From NCBI GenBank assembly GCA_019188255.1, contig JAETXT010000001.1, positions 7,068,001-7,132,000 on the forward strand: 64,000 bases of DNA, written 5' to 3'. Source of the DNA: Verticillium longisporum (Eukaryota > Ascomycota > Sordariomycetes > Glomerellales > Plectosphaerellaceae). Below the pieces are notes generated by a model, which saw nothing but the letters and a program-made list of their open reading frames with translations, searched no databases and had not been told where the DNA came from. How positions within the stretch are numbered: the first letter of the stretch is position 1; each line of letters begins with the position of its first letter. A program made the translations under genes and the position numbers. Shown here one piece after another: positions 33,768-45,200 of this stretch.

Positions 33768-35341
33768 GGCTGCTGGCTATCGAACACAAGGAAGTTAGAT
33801 GAGAAAATCATTGGGCTCTCCTGAATACTGGCGCATCAACCGGAGAGGCGTATGCAGCTGGCGAATTGATGAACTCTATCCATGGGCGGTATATTGCGTT
33901 ACGAAAGATCTCGATCTTCACTCGTTCTGCCACTCAGGTTGCATGCGGCTGTAGACGAGGCGTGCGCCGCGCCCAGTAAGGCACATATACCTTTGGGATG
34001 ATATGAATTACCTATTCTCTCCTGTAGACCTGAGTATCAACATGCACTCGTATAGAGATCACGGCGTCAATCTGGGTAGCGGGCGTTTGTCGGACTGCCA
34101 CATTGGCTTCAAGAGGTGGGGCTGACTCATGGAGGTCGTGTTCGTGCTTTCCGCCTTGCGGTGTGCCTTCGTCCTCGGATCTCACAACAATGATTGACTT
34201 TCACTAAAATCTGACCTACCAATAAGTACTTTCAGCGTGTGCCTCCACCGACGTCGCCAGCCCGCCAAGCACGGGGTGCACCGTTACTGGGCGGGTGGGA
34301 CCACGGGAGCTGACCCCTGTTAGTCGAGCTACTTGTACCTCGTTTGTAGGTGCAGATATGTTCAGCAGAGCGGCTTCGTATCCTCGATGGCACCGGTTCA
34401 ATTCTGGCGGCTCCAACGGAAGCCATTGCTGCCTAGAGCTTGCTTGGTACATTTTGATGACAGGCTGATGGAGGTGGTACCTACCCATCCTTGTACCTCT
34501 CTGTATATCTGCACCTGCAGATAGACCGAGTTCTCAATGCAGCAATAAGGATCCGAGGCTCGCGTTGACTCACAGGTGATCACGTGATTCTTACTCCCGC
34601 GCCATTGGCCAATCAGCCTCATGCGTCCTCGCCGACAGAGCCTGCAGCATCCGTGCAGGAGTGGGCTGAACTGGCCAATGAAGGCTCCATTCTGGCCCCT
34701 CCTCCAGTCTATGTATCGATCTGGTTGGCTAACAGAAGGAGGGTCTGCGTCTGGGCGCTATTCCCCTTTCAGCTCGCCGACGGTCTCATCCCAAACCACC
34801 CACTGCGCCTTCCTGGATCACGGAGGGTGCGCCTGTCCGATGGCTCACTGAAATACCCTTCGTGACTCCCGTCCAGCAAGACCTAGACTACCCTCCTTCT
34901 CCTCCCGTTCACCATATCCTCGCCACCAAATCTTCCTGATCACATCAGGCCACGAATAGCTCGATCCACCAAGCTAGCGATAGCTTCGAGTTCCAGATCA
35001 GTATCTGCCGGAATTCACTCCTGGCCCTCGGCCGCTTACTCCGTGAACCTCTCCACCGTGACTTGCATGCCAAGTACCAACGCCAGAGTATATTCATCAA
35101 ACCCCTACATCCATCGTCCACGACAACAACAATTACACCAAGGTGAGTTACAGGCCTCACAGCTTGCCACTCAGACCGTGCAGCAGCTCATCTCGGCCCA
35201 GGTTCTCTGACCTCTGACATCGAATCCACCTCAAGAACCACCAGTCTGGCTATCTCTCGCGCCGGCCTTAGACCTTACCAAACCTCCCTCTTAGGGATCC
35301 AACGCCACTCCAAACCTGCCATCACCTTCCACTCTACCACA
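33768..35341. other. Intergenic, DUF2439 gene to half zinc-cluster gene
   Basis: About 1.6 kb; the last 400 bp are C/A-rich and look like promoter and leader. A GATCACGTGATT palindrome lies at 34576-34588. No supported ORF. Confidence 0.45.
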
Positions 35342-37507
35342 ATGACAGCCATGCTTCGGAACGACTCCGTGCAGGGCTTCTCGGTCTCGCAGCCCAACTT
35401 GGGCGCTGCCCTGCAGTTCATTCCTGCTATGGGCAGCCAGCTGCTGGACGAGCTAATCCATGCCTACATCCCCGGCGACGCTTCCATCCAGGACAAGCGC
35501 TCATTCGTTTCCATGGACTTCTTCGAGTACTCTCGCTTGACCGGCGAGACCTTCAGGTACTACCCAGTCGCAGCACGTAACACGGCAACCTCGCCTGCCA
35601 GTTCAAGCCCCGCCCAGGATTCCGGATACGCATCCCAGTTTGTGTCGCCCGTGATTTCGGACGGCAGCTTCTCGACGCCTGCCTCTGTCGACATCGCGAC
35701 CCCTGCTTCCTTCTTCCAAGATACTGTTGTTCAGCAGGCCCCCAAGAAGGCTCCAAAGAAGGCCGTTGCCTCCTCGTCTCGGTCGCCCGCTAATGACTTC
35801 TCACACATCCCCGGAATGAAGATCATGACCCGTGATGGCCTGGACATCACCAACTCGGCCTCTCGTGGCTGCAAGACTAAGGGGCAGCGCGACCACGCAC
35901 ACTTGATGAGAATCATCAAGGCATGCGATGCCTGCAAGAAGAAGAAGATCCGATGCGACCCTAGCCACAAGAAGCGCACGACGACACAGGCACAGGCTCC
36001 GGCACCCTCTCAATCCCAATCACGACCGAAGCCTTCCAAGAAGCTCAAGCAAGCTGCAATCGAAGCACCGGTTGCCGCGCCACAAGATTTAGGCATATTC
36101 GACGCGTCTTCCTTCACCATGGATGACGCTTTTGCCGACTTTGAGCTTCCCGTTACGACAATCGAGTACCAGGAGTCTTGGGAGTCACTCGTTCACTACG
36201 ATGATGAGCCCATGTACTCTGTCCCTGTTGACTACGACTTCTTCTTCGACCCTGCTGGTCACTTCTCGCCCGGTTCGAACAGCTCTGCATCCTCCTCTCA
36301 GCCAGCCGTCACTGCCCAACCGCAGCTCGTCTCTCGACCACCAACCACGCCACCGTCTCTCCCATACATGGGAGCCGGCAGCTCTAGTTCCAACTATGTC
36401 GACTTTGATCTGTTCTCGCCTGCTGCTAGCTTTATCGACGACGAGTCTATGCCTGTCAACGATATCGCCAACTTCCACGGGGAACGTAGGAGCGACAACG
36501 TGGCTTCCAATGTTCGTCTGTCTTCGTCGAACCCTACAGCAAGCGCTAGCTTGATCGGCTCTCTGCCCGGATACCTTGAGATTCAAGAATGGCCCGAACC
36601 GGGCCTAGCTTGGTACAACTCTGGTGCGGAGACGTTGTGTGTAGGAAGGCAGACGCAGACACAGAACACACCGCTAGCGCAAGCGTCCCGCGCACCATCT
36701 GCAGCATCTCCACAGCTTCCCGATACTCTAGTGGTATGTCGATACGTGTCCCCAACCATCCCGATGCCACTAACAAGTTGTCAGGATGAACCTCTTATAG
36801 ATGCGCCAAGGATAGTATCGTCCGCAGCTCGCCAACACAGCTCGTCCACCGGTCGTGGCAGGCTAGACTTTGTGTCTCGTCCTCGGTCCTGTGGTGCAGT
36901 TGGTGAGGTCATGCGCGATATCGCGGCGGCCAATTCGGCACCACTATCAAGCTTAAGCCCTTCGGTTGCTCGTACTTCCCAGATTGCTACCGTTTCGGAT
37001 GCGTCATCGTCGACAACGGTCGCTGCACGACTAAGGACTGGTGCGTCAGTGCAGAGGTCACAGTTCTCGTCGTCAGCCAGCCTCGCAATCGCGACCGATG
37101 CCCCTGATGTACGCAGCAGCAGCGTGCCTGGGACTTCCGTCGTCGTTTCATCTGCAAGCGAGATTATGTCAAGCCTCCTGCCCACACCCCATGTGATCAG
37201 CATGGCGGTGGCTTGCGGAGTTCTTGGTTGTGCACCCCTGTCTATGGTGGTATGCTTCCTTTCCTTTGTACTTGGGCTTGTCGCCCTGGGGTCGATCTAC
37301 TGCCCCCAGACCGCATGGTCAGGTACGGATCAGAGAATCCACAAAACCACTCCCTTATCCAGGAGTCAAGACAACAAGCAGAGCTACCTCTCTCGACGAT
37401 GCGAGAGCTGGAGGTTCACAGCACATAACGAGTGTCGCCATATGGACACGTTCTATCCCACGATGGGGCGCCTGGCGACTTCTAGGTTGCTGACGCTCAC
37501 TCGGTAA
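35342..37507 (+). CDS. Putative nuclear protein with a half zinc-cluster motif
   Basis: Starts MTAMLRNDSVQGFSVSQPNL after a CCACAATG context. The conserved core is DFSHIPGMKIMTRDGLDITN, then SRGCKTKGQRDHAHLMRIIK and ACDACKKKKIRCDPSHKKR. The last resembles the first half of a Zn2Cys6 cluster (C-x2-C-x6-C) with basic residues, but the second cysteine triplet is missing; one more Cys lies 18 residues upstream. Acidic and Ser/Pro-rich segments follow, as in transcription regulators. A 51-bp in-frame intron is probable at 36734-36784 (GTATGT, CTAAC, TCAG), so the exons would be 35342-36733 and 36785 onward. The 3' end is doubtful: a hydrophobic stretch near residues 620-655 is followed by unconvincing sequence, while another frame near 37310-37428 looks more protein-like. 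Confidence 0.6.
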   Translation: MTAMLRNDSVQGFSVSQPNLGAALQFIPAMGSQLLDELIHAYIPGDASIQDKRSFVSMDFFEYSRLTGETFRYYPVAARNTATSPASSSPAQDSGYASQFVSPVISDGSFSTPASVDIATPASFFQDTVVQQAPKKAPKKAVASSSRSPANDFSHIPGMKIMTRDGLDITNSASRGCKTKGQRDHAHLMRIIKACDACKKKKIRCDPSHKKRTTTQAQAPAPSQSQSRPKPSKKLKQAAIEAPVAAPQDLGIFDASSFTMDDAFADFELPVTTIEYQESWESLVHYDDEPMYSVPVDYDFFFDPAGHFSPGSNSSASSSQPAVTAQPQLVSRPPTTPPSLPYMGAGSSSSNYVDFDLFSPAASFIDDESMPVNDIANFHGERRSDNVASNVRLSSSNPTASASLIGSLPGYLEIQEWPEPGLAWYNSGAETLCVGRQTQTQNTPLAQASRAPSAASPQLPDTLVVCRYVSPTIPMPLTSCQDEPLIDAPRIVSSAARQHSSSTGRGRLDFVSRPRSCGAVGEVMRDIAAANSAPLSSLSPSVARTSQIATVSDASSSTTVAARLRTGASVQRSQFSSSASLAIATDAPDVRSSSVPGTSVVVSSASEIMSSLLPTPHVISMAVACGVLGCAPLSMVVCFLSFVLGLVALGSIYCPQTAWSGTDQRIHKTTPLSRSQDNKQSYLSRRCESWRFTAHNECRHMDTFYPTMGRLATSRLLTLTR

Positions 37508-38703
37508 AAGATGGGCCACCTCGTTCTTGTTGTCTATTGACTTGGATGCGGCATACCCGTTCCTCCGCGGCGTCGTTACTTGATGATGTCGCTCGCTGGC
37601 GGGGATGCTGCGCCGTGTAGCTGTACACTTTAGCGTGTGTACTGTTGTCGGTTAACTGGGAGCATTTTTGGTTTTATGAGATACCCCTCTGTTCTTCATT
37701 TTGGTCCACGTTTCTGCCTTGGTGGTGGTTTTGCCGGGACCGGCATATGGGCCAGTCAGTGTGAAGGGTTTTGGACGGGCTTGGGGAGGTGAGGTGGCTG
37801 GGATGTGTGCGCTTATTGCCCCTAGGTCTGTCGATAATCTACTGATTTGGCTGAAATTTGGGTCTTGCGTGATCGTGACTGTGACTGTGTCCACACTTCG
37901 GGCTGAAAAATCTCTCTCGAGCCTGTGTTCATGATTCAACCCCCGTTGCTCAACCGTTGGCCCAATCAACATGTTGTGACAACTGACAAGCAGACTGAAC
38001 GAGCGTCGCTGCCAGCGGACACGTCTGATTTCCATGCACTTGCCAACACTGCAGGGTACAGGCAATTGAAAGCGTGACTTCGTGTTCAATGCCTGACAAA
38101 GACTCAAGATGCAATGGTGAAGTAACGACGGCTGTCAGTTCTCAGGCACCAATATCGAGAGACGTCTCTCGGTATCACGTGATCACGTGTTTGCGCTCCA
38201 CTTCGGTGGACGTTGAAGTTCTGAAAATATTCTCCGTCAAAGACACCAGCAAACGATACTCCAGTCACTCTCCGTGTGCAATAGTCCAGTCATTATTTTT
38301 GGGCGTTCAAAGTGGCTGACTGGTAAAGTTCTGTCCCTGAGCCTTGTTCTGGTATGGTACTGATGTGAAGTGGTCGTCAGCTTTTGGCCTTTGTCATCAT
38401 GCAACATTGAGACCGGTGGCTCACTGGTGGCACAACACCTTATTCCTCATTGTTCTCTTGTTCCTCTTGTTCTTGAGGGGAAGGAAGCTGTGAGGTCGTT
38501 GGAATAGAGGTGAAGGGCCGAGAGACGTGTTAAAAGTCGATATCTCTTTGGACGACGCTCTACTGCAGAGCCGGTTGAGAGGATCACTCGCACTGAGGTG
38601 TCTTTGGCGGGCGAAACGTTGCTGATCGACCTCAATTGCTGATACCGTGGAAAGAGGGAAAGACTTGGGAGGAAAGACCTACACGCTAAGTGCAACTTCT
38701 ACA
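37508..38703. promoter_or_regulatory. Intergenic, upstream of TAD2, with a double CACGTG palindrome
   Basis: 1.2 kb. A perfect 14-bp palindrome CACGTGATCACGTG lies at 38176-38189, two E-box cores in one dyad, about 515 bp before the TAD2 start. No supported ORF. Confidence 0.4.
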
Positions 38704-40369
38704 ATGGTGAATCAGGCCCCGGTTCCTGCCTCTGGACAGTCATTGTTCCGGGCAGTGGCAACAACATCACCAATACCTGCTGCTTCATCTTCCAATGCAC
38801 AACAAGCATCGACCTCAACGCCCGAGGGAAACCGTCGATTCTCATCTACGGGTCGATTTCTGAATCGCTTCTTTCGCCGCCTTATCCCCGTTTCTCCATC
38901 ATCTGTCTCCTCGTCTCAGTACAGCGAATCCGAGGACACTACCACAACAGCTTCCGTGCAGTCAGAAGATAACAGACCAGACACGAAACCGGACGTCGAA
39001 AGGAACGCCTCGGAGCCAGTCTCTCCAACAAACAAGATGTCGATCCATGCCAACCAAGAGAATCTACCGCCTGCGTCCCGCGGCCACGATGGCTCGGTGG
39101 CTTGCCTGTCGCTGGACGATGCATCGCCCGGGAAAGCAGGCCTAATTTCCTCCGCTGGCTCCTTACAGCAGGAAGCTGACACAGATAGCGAAAAGGCAAC
39201 TCACCACGGCTTCATGGACCAAGCCTTGGACATGGTATGCGCGGCGCTCGTGAGGTTCTCGAGGGAAAATAAGCTGACCGACTTTCGCAGGCTCGCCTTG
39301 CGCTCCGCACCAACGAGACGCCCGTCGGCTGCGTCATTGTTCACAACAACAAAGTCATAGCCAAGGGCATGAACGCGACAAATGTCACTCGCAATGGTAC
39401 TCGTCATGCCGAGTTCATGGCCGTCTCGGCCCTCCTTTCCTACCGTCCCGTGGGCGTGACATCGGACGATGCAGCTGCCGAACCTCGGCATGTCCCGACC
39501 GAGATGTCCGCTGCCGAACGCGAGCAGCGAGACCGCGAGAAGGATGCCGAGCTTGGTCCTGACCCCAGCCTGAAGGACACTTCATATGTGAAGAATGGCC
39601 ATCTCTATCCGTATGGCCAGAAGCAGCACCCCGATCCTCGCGTGCCACGCTCCATCATTCGCGAGTCAGTGCTGTACGTGACTGTCGAACCGTGCGTCAT
39701 GTGCGCCGGGCTGCTCAGACAGCTGGGAATTCGCAAAGTCTACTTTGGCGCTGTGAACGACAAGTTCGGTGGTGCTGGCGGCGTCTTCAGTATCCACTTG
39801 AACTCTATTAGGCCACAGGACAGACCTTACATTAAAGAACTGCCCTCGGAATCAGACAACAATAACAGCGGCACAACAGTCCCTTCACGACCTGTGTCAG
39901 CTCAGTCAGCGCAGTTAGCTCAGTCGACGCAGCCAGCTCCCAAGCCACAAAACGGACAGTACCATATGCCCCAGTCCAATCCGGATGGCGATGGCGGAAA
40001 TGTTGAGCGTGGTTTCGAGATCGAAGGCGGATGGGGACGCGAGGAGGCCGTGGGCCTACTGCGGCGCTTCTACGTCCAGGAAAACGGTCGAGGTAAGGCA
40101 ACCAACTCAGTCGTTGATGAATAAAATCTGACTCTTCTCCAGCTCCCCAACCACGGAAGAAGGAAGGTCGCGCTGCTCGCCTCGCGGCGATGGAAGCCGG
40201 CAACTCTCAAGACGCCCAAGGTGTAGTCACGGGCGGTACGCCGGAGGAAGTCGGTGCCGCTGAAACGGTCGATGAGAAGGAGCTGGCAACTAATGCCGAA
40301 AACCCGCTGCAGACGCCCACTTTGGAAACCGTGACAGGCCCGCTTGGCAGCAGCAACAAAACTGATTGA
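38704..40369 (+). CDS. TAD2: tRNA-specific adenosine-34 deaminase catalytic subunit Tad2
   Basis: Converts A34 to inosine in tRNA anticodons as a heterodimer with Tad3. Exons 38704-39234, 39291-40092 and 40143-40369 (introns 56 and 50 bp) give 519 aa in perfect frame. The deaminase starts at MDQALDMARLALRTNETPVG, runs through the zinc-ligand HAE motif (RHAEFMAV, near residue 215) and the PCxxC motif (VEPCVMCAGLL, near residue 310), then GIRKVYFGAVNDKFGGAGGV, and ends with FYVQENGRAPQPRKK, a segment present in Tad2. The Glu of HAE is the proton shuttle. Unusual are the 170-residue Ser/Thr-rich N-terminal extension and a Gln/Ser-rich insert before the last helix. A shorter start near MSIHANQENLPP (39038) is possible. 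Confidence 0.9.
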
Positions 40370-41078
40370 AGGGTCTGCGGCTGGCAAGGAGCGAGGCCAC
40401 TACGTGGACACAAGACACGACATGATGGCGCTGTTAGTGGCAGGCGAGACACGTACGCTAATGGGAGTGGCCCGGATCGACACGAGGTCAGACAGCGGCT
40501 GAGAGGTTGTGACCCAGACACCATGGCCCGGGCCGGAAGCATGTGCTTGTGTAGAGTACTGATGTCTCGTCAGACGTGTATGTGTTTCGAGGTGAGGTGG
40601 GGTGAAAGAGAGTCTCGGGTCAGCTTGTTTCCGGACCTTGGTGAAGAGTGGGATTGCAAATCAAAGACATGGCTTATCTGTGATGTCAATGGCTTCTCAG
40701 CAGCCCCCAAAAATTCACTCATAGCAAATCACAGTCTGCAGTGCTGCCTCAATCAAAGGGGGGTATTGATTCCTCTAGGCTAAAATCGACAGGCAAGAGT
40801 TGAGAAGAGAAACTACGCTACCGCAACCATGGTATTGTCTGGAGAATCGCCTCGTGCAAAGATCATATCGGTATCATAAACCTCATAACGCCGCTTACTC
40901 CTTCGTCGTCCAAGAGAGCACAGGTCCAACATGTTCATTCTGTTCATTCGTTGAAAAGTTATAGTCGAGCTGAATGTATCACACATGTGGGTATGTGGGG
41001 TACGAAAATACAAGAAAGGCAAGAGCCGCAGATCGGGAAAGTTTGGATCAGAGCCACAGACACACATGGTTAGGGACT
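40370..41078. other. Intergenic, between convergent genes
   Basis: 0.7 kb of 3' flanking sequence between TAD2 and the convergent Arg/Pro-rich gene. No supported feature. Confidence 0.45.
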
Positions 41079-42221
41079 CTATCGTTTCTTCCTTGCGTCG
41101 TGCACGTGCTGCTGCGCATGCGCCGTGGCAGGCTGGACGACAAAGTTCCTGATGCCCGCCTCGGCCGCCTGTTTCATGGCTTGGTGGCGCATGCCGCCCT
41201 TTTTGACCGGGGAGCGCTTCGAGCCGACGAAGCCGTCGACGAGGCCGGCGCCAAGGGCAGCAGTGGCAACGCGAACGCCCTTCTCGCCCATCCAAGGGGA
41301 TGGGTCGTCACGAAGCTTATAGGCAGCCTGAGCGCCGGCCTGGATGGCCATGCGGGTGGCGGCGCCTATGGCAGCGTAGCCGGCGGCCTTTCTCGCTTTG
41401 GAGCGGCCGGCTGCTGCGGGCTCGGGAGTTGTGGGCTTGCTTGGAACAGAGCGGGAACGAGGCGGGGCATGAGAGGGAGCCTCATGGTAAGGATCATGCT
41501 CGGGCCCACGAGACATGTTGCGAGCACGACCACGGGTCTGATAGTGCGAATCGGGCTCCACGCGGCGTTCATGATGCTGTGGTGGAGGAGGGATAGGCTG
41601 AGTGCGCGCCCTTGTTGGGCGGCGAAAGTCATCCTCGCCATCATCATCGGGATAGCCGGGGCCATAGGCCGGATAACGAGAGTGGCGTGTGTCAGCGGCG
41701 CGTGGGGGGTATTTCTGACGTTCGCGGCTGGCGGCTGGGCCGTATCCTTGATCCAGAGACCCTGCTCTGGCTCTAGTATTCCTCCTGTATGCGTCATCGT
41801 CTCGATCATATGCTGGGCGGCTGCGGGTGGCTCGATGCCGATATGCCTCAGGAGACTCTGATCTTGGCGCGTGAGAGGATCGTGGTGCTTCGCTACGGCC
41901 GCGCCTGGACTTTGGGGCGGGCTCGGGAGAGTTGTCGAAGCCACCGCGACTAGGTCTCATCTCGGAGGCGCCGCGGACAGGCCGTACATCGTGTTGGCGG
42001 CGTTCAAAAGGGACATCTCTGGAGTTGCGTCGGGTTGAGCCAGAAGGATAGTCTCGAGAGAACCTATCATCGTGGTAACTGGGTTCTTGTCGGCGTTGCC
42101 TCTCGGCGTATCGTGGTGGCGGATAAGGATCATAGGGGTCGGCAACACGCCGTGGTGGTTCGTCGTAAGGTGGATAGCCGGCATCGACTTCTCTTGCCGG
42201 ATACCTTTGATGGCGTGCCAT
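41079..42221 (-). CDS. Conserved Arg/Pro/Tyr-rich fungal protein with a small-residue helical C-terminus
   Basis: Single exon, 380 aa from MARHQRYPAREVDAGYPPYD; the frame stays open upstream, but that part is unlike protein. Residues 1-260 are disordered, rich in Arg, Pro, Tyr and Asp, with many RSxSP-like sites. From about residue 265 the sequence becomes compact: ARKAAGYAAIGAATRMAIQA, GAQAAYKLRDDPSPWMGEKG, VRVATAALGAGLVDGFVGSK, then RHQAMKQAAEAGIRNFVVQP. Ala/Gly-spaced helices of this kind resemble glycine-zipper or membrane-associating segments. I recall similar C-termini in many Pezizomycotina proteins of unknown function; no reaction can be assigned. Confidence 0.7.
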   Translation of the reverse strand: MARHQRYPAREVDAGYPPYDEPPRRVADPYDPYPPPRYAERQRRQEPSYHDDRFSRDYPSGSTRRNSRDVPFERRQHDVRPVRGASEMRPSRGGFDNSPEPAPKSRRGRSEAPRSSHAPRSESPEAYRHRATRSRPAYDRDDDAYRRNTRARAGSLDQGYGPAASRERQKYPPRAADTRHSRYPAYGPGYPDDDGEDDFRRPTRARTQPIPPPPQHHERRVEPDSHYQTRGRARNMSRGPEHDPYHEAPSHAPPRSRSVPSKPTTPEPAAAGRSKARKAAGYAAIGAATRMAIQAGAQAAYKLRDDPSPWMGEKGVRVATAALGAGLVDGFVGSKRSPVKKGGMRHQAMKQAAEAGIRNFVVQPATAHAQQHVHDARKKR

Positions 42222-45200
42222 GTGAGTTGAATCAAGATGTTTAAGGAAGACAAGAGAACCAAGCACAGTGCAATAAAGCTTAGCAAAAGAGTAAAGATGC
42301 AGTGCACATGGGGTCACGATGCCCAGCTGTGGGCAGCCAAGGGACATATATAGTGATTGCAGGGGGGGGCTGCGATTGAAGAAATGCAGTGTCGCCCAGG
42401 GTTGCCTGAGGAAAAGCGTCACAAGCCGTCGATCTCTTGACCTTCTTGGCAGGATTGCGGGGGAAAGGGGCTTAGGGAGGACTCCCAACAAGCATCAACC
42501 AACATCCATGGCAGCAGCAGCAGCGGCCGGACCTACCTCAACGGGCCACGATGCCAGCCCGGATTGGCGCGATGCAGCAGGGGAGAGACAATAAAAAGCA
42601 GGCTTGGCAGGTTGGGCGTCCTACGTTGACAATGATTGATGGGCTCGAAACGAGAAAAGGTGGGCTGCAGAGTAAAACGCAGGGTCCTCAAGCTTGACGT
42701 CATGCTTTCCCTCCGGGAACAAGCGACCAAACATCAAATCCCAATCGAAGCTCGTCCAGCCAGTCCGACATGGGCCGCATGAGGACATCTTGCAGCCAAG
42801 CGTCGTGCAGACCGCCATTCAGCGAGGGCCTGGGCTTGCCGCCTGGGCTGGAGATTGGGTCCTCTCCGCTCACTTGTGTAATGCACAAGTTGGTTGCATG
42901 AGCTCCCACGCTCTCCCACGATCATGAAGGGCGAGTCTCGTGGGGATGCTTCATGCGGCTGTGAGTGATCGCCTAGGTAATTACGCTGCACATCGCCGCG
43001 GGATTAAATAGTGGAACCTAACCCCTCGAGTCGTTGGGGCATTCGCGCCTTTTTCTCGCGTCGTATCGTCTCGAAGATCCGTGTGCTGGCCGTCCTCCAT
43101 TGTCGCGTGATCCTCCCTAGCGCTCGGGATCCCCTGACGTCAAACTGTCACCCAGGTAGGAGCGCCGGCAGTCGTTCCAGTAGTCGGCTCCGGAGCGCGT
43201 GAGCCGCGCTCACCGCTGGAGTGAACATCATCGCTATAGCCCCTATGCGCTGGCGTCGGGACTCGGACAGCCGGACTGACGACAGGCCATCGACCACGGC
43301 CAAAGGGCCACAAAAGACAACGAGACACAATTGCTATTGCCACCCGGTTGGGGTAAGAAATCGATGGGCCAACGATGATGAGGATGCTGTAATGCCGTGT
43401 CACGACTACATCCAAGCCAATGGGCTGGCTCAGTCTTCAACATCGAGCCTCACGGGCCAGCCAGAACCCCGAGCGCAATTTCTTCGTGTGTCAGTCGGTC
43501 AGAATGTAGCATACCCAGTAGTACAAACTTCCTGGTTCTGATTGCGGCGTCGTCGTCATCCATGTGCGTGAGCAAAGTCTGGATGGGGCCACCACTCGGC
43601 GTCCACGATGCCTCAGCAAACGAGATGAGGCTCGAGGGCGTCATCGTGCTGCTCTACAGACCTTTGATGACCATTGATAGCCCTCGTCAGGTGCGGGGCA
43701 GTCAAGCATAGTCGGCGCCATGTAATGTGTGGGCTCCCAGCGCATTGAATGATATTGTGTTTGTGTGTTCCACATATTGTTCACTTTGTTGCCGACACTG
43801 ACGGGACTGGCACAGGCTGGTTCCATTGACTGGCTTGGGTAATTGCAAAGGTGATCTCAGGGGTGATGCCCGGTATTCAGGTGTGCGAGCCGCGTGTTGT
43901 TGAGTTTGACTGCCAGCGCACGGCGTGCTGTCGTGGAACCTTGGCATGCCTCCGCATGTCTGGGTCATGTCCGGGCGAGGGGATACTGGAATACTGGAAG
44001 GCTCCCTTTGGGGAATTCTCTGTCGGCTCGGCGGCTAATGCCCGACAGAAAGGTAGACGACAGCTCTGGGGTCAGTAGCTGGGACGAGCTGGACGACCTC
44101 TCAGCTCTCACCAAGTCGTGATAGATGATGGACCTAGGTCGATGTCCCAACACTCCGGAGGCGGGATATGCGATGTAGCCTGTCGCAACGTGCCTTGTTC
44201 GAGCCCGGAAGGAAATTAATAGTGTAGGACCACCACGGCCTTGGGCTCGCCCTCCACTGCCACTCAGTACCTTAAGGTAGCAGACCCAGGGCGCCTGGCA
44301 ACACGAGTACGACCGCGATGGTTACAGATGCAGCCTCTCTTGCACGTCCTGCCTTCTGTATCTGACCTGTGTTGGTAGTAGCGACGGGCTGCTGGTGAGT
44401 GTCTGCTGAGGAAGCTGATACGTCGAATTGGGGACCGAGGCTGAAAGAGGATCCTTCAAGCGGAGGTCGTTGGTAGATTGATACGTGAAATGCTAGAGAG
44501 GGCTGGCTCTCGGGACTTGGGGCGTCTTGAGCGGGTCTCGGCGAGATAGGCGTGGCATAGATAGGACGGCGCCGGTGGCGCACTGGCTAGCCTGCCGAAG
44601 GTGCGCGCTAGGTGGCTTTGATGTTGATAGCTGCCGCGGGACGTGGGTGATGGTTGGTACGATTAGGGAGATGTGTGGTGGACGATGGATAAGATCGAAT
44701 GGCTTCAATGGTGGAAGAGTGCTCCCATGCCTGATGGCTGCTCAGCCCAAGGCACCTAAAAGTAGTGCAGGGCGGTGATGGCCGATGGCCTCTGGCCTCT
44801 GTCGCTGCTTCCTCGTCGTGCGATAGCACCTTCTCCAACAAACACATGTACCTGCCGCCGTGATCATGCCTACTATGGTACCTAACAGCGAAACTTTTCC
44901 CAGCAGGACCGTCTCAGACTAGGACTTGCCCGCCGGCCACCCCCGCCACTGCCTGTCTTGGTTCTGTTACCCAGACCTTCGCGTACTCCCGATGGCCATG
45001 CCACCATCATGTTGATTCCATCTATGCAGCTCTCAGTAATCCCAATCCCATTGGCATACCAACCTGGCCTGACCTACCATCGCATGCGCCTTCGGCTGGG
45101 CGTCATTGGAACAATACATACGGGTAAGGAAAATAGGCGTCGTTCTAAATGAGAGACGGAAATGCCTGCCGCGCTTCGACTGCAGTCAGCTCCGGGGTGG

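Noticed and set aside
36734..36784. Treating 35342-37507 as one uninterrupted coding exon
   Set aside because: GTATGT, CTAAC and TCAG with 51-bp spacing make a normal intron that happens to be a multiple of three and stop-free.
40974..41861. Long plus-strand ORF opposite the Arg/Pro-rich gene
   Set aside because: It is antisense to a compositionally convincing gene and reads as hydrophobic mirror sequence of GC-rich codons, without a domain.
44272..44583. Minus-strand ORF of 103 codons with a hydrophobic end
   Set aside because: No signal peptide, no homologue recognised, no exon partner; this length is expected by chance in GC-rich DNA.
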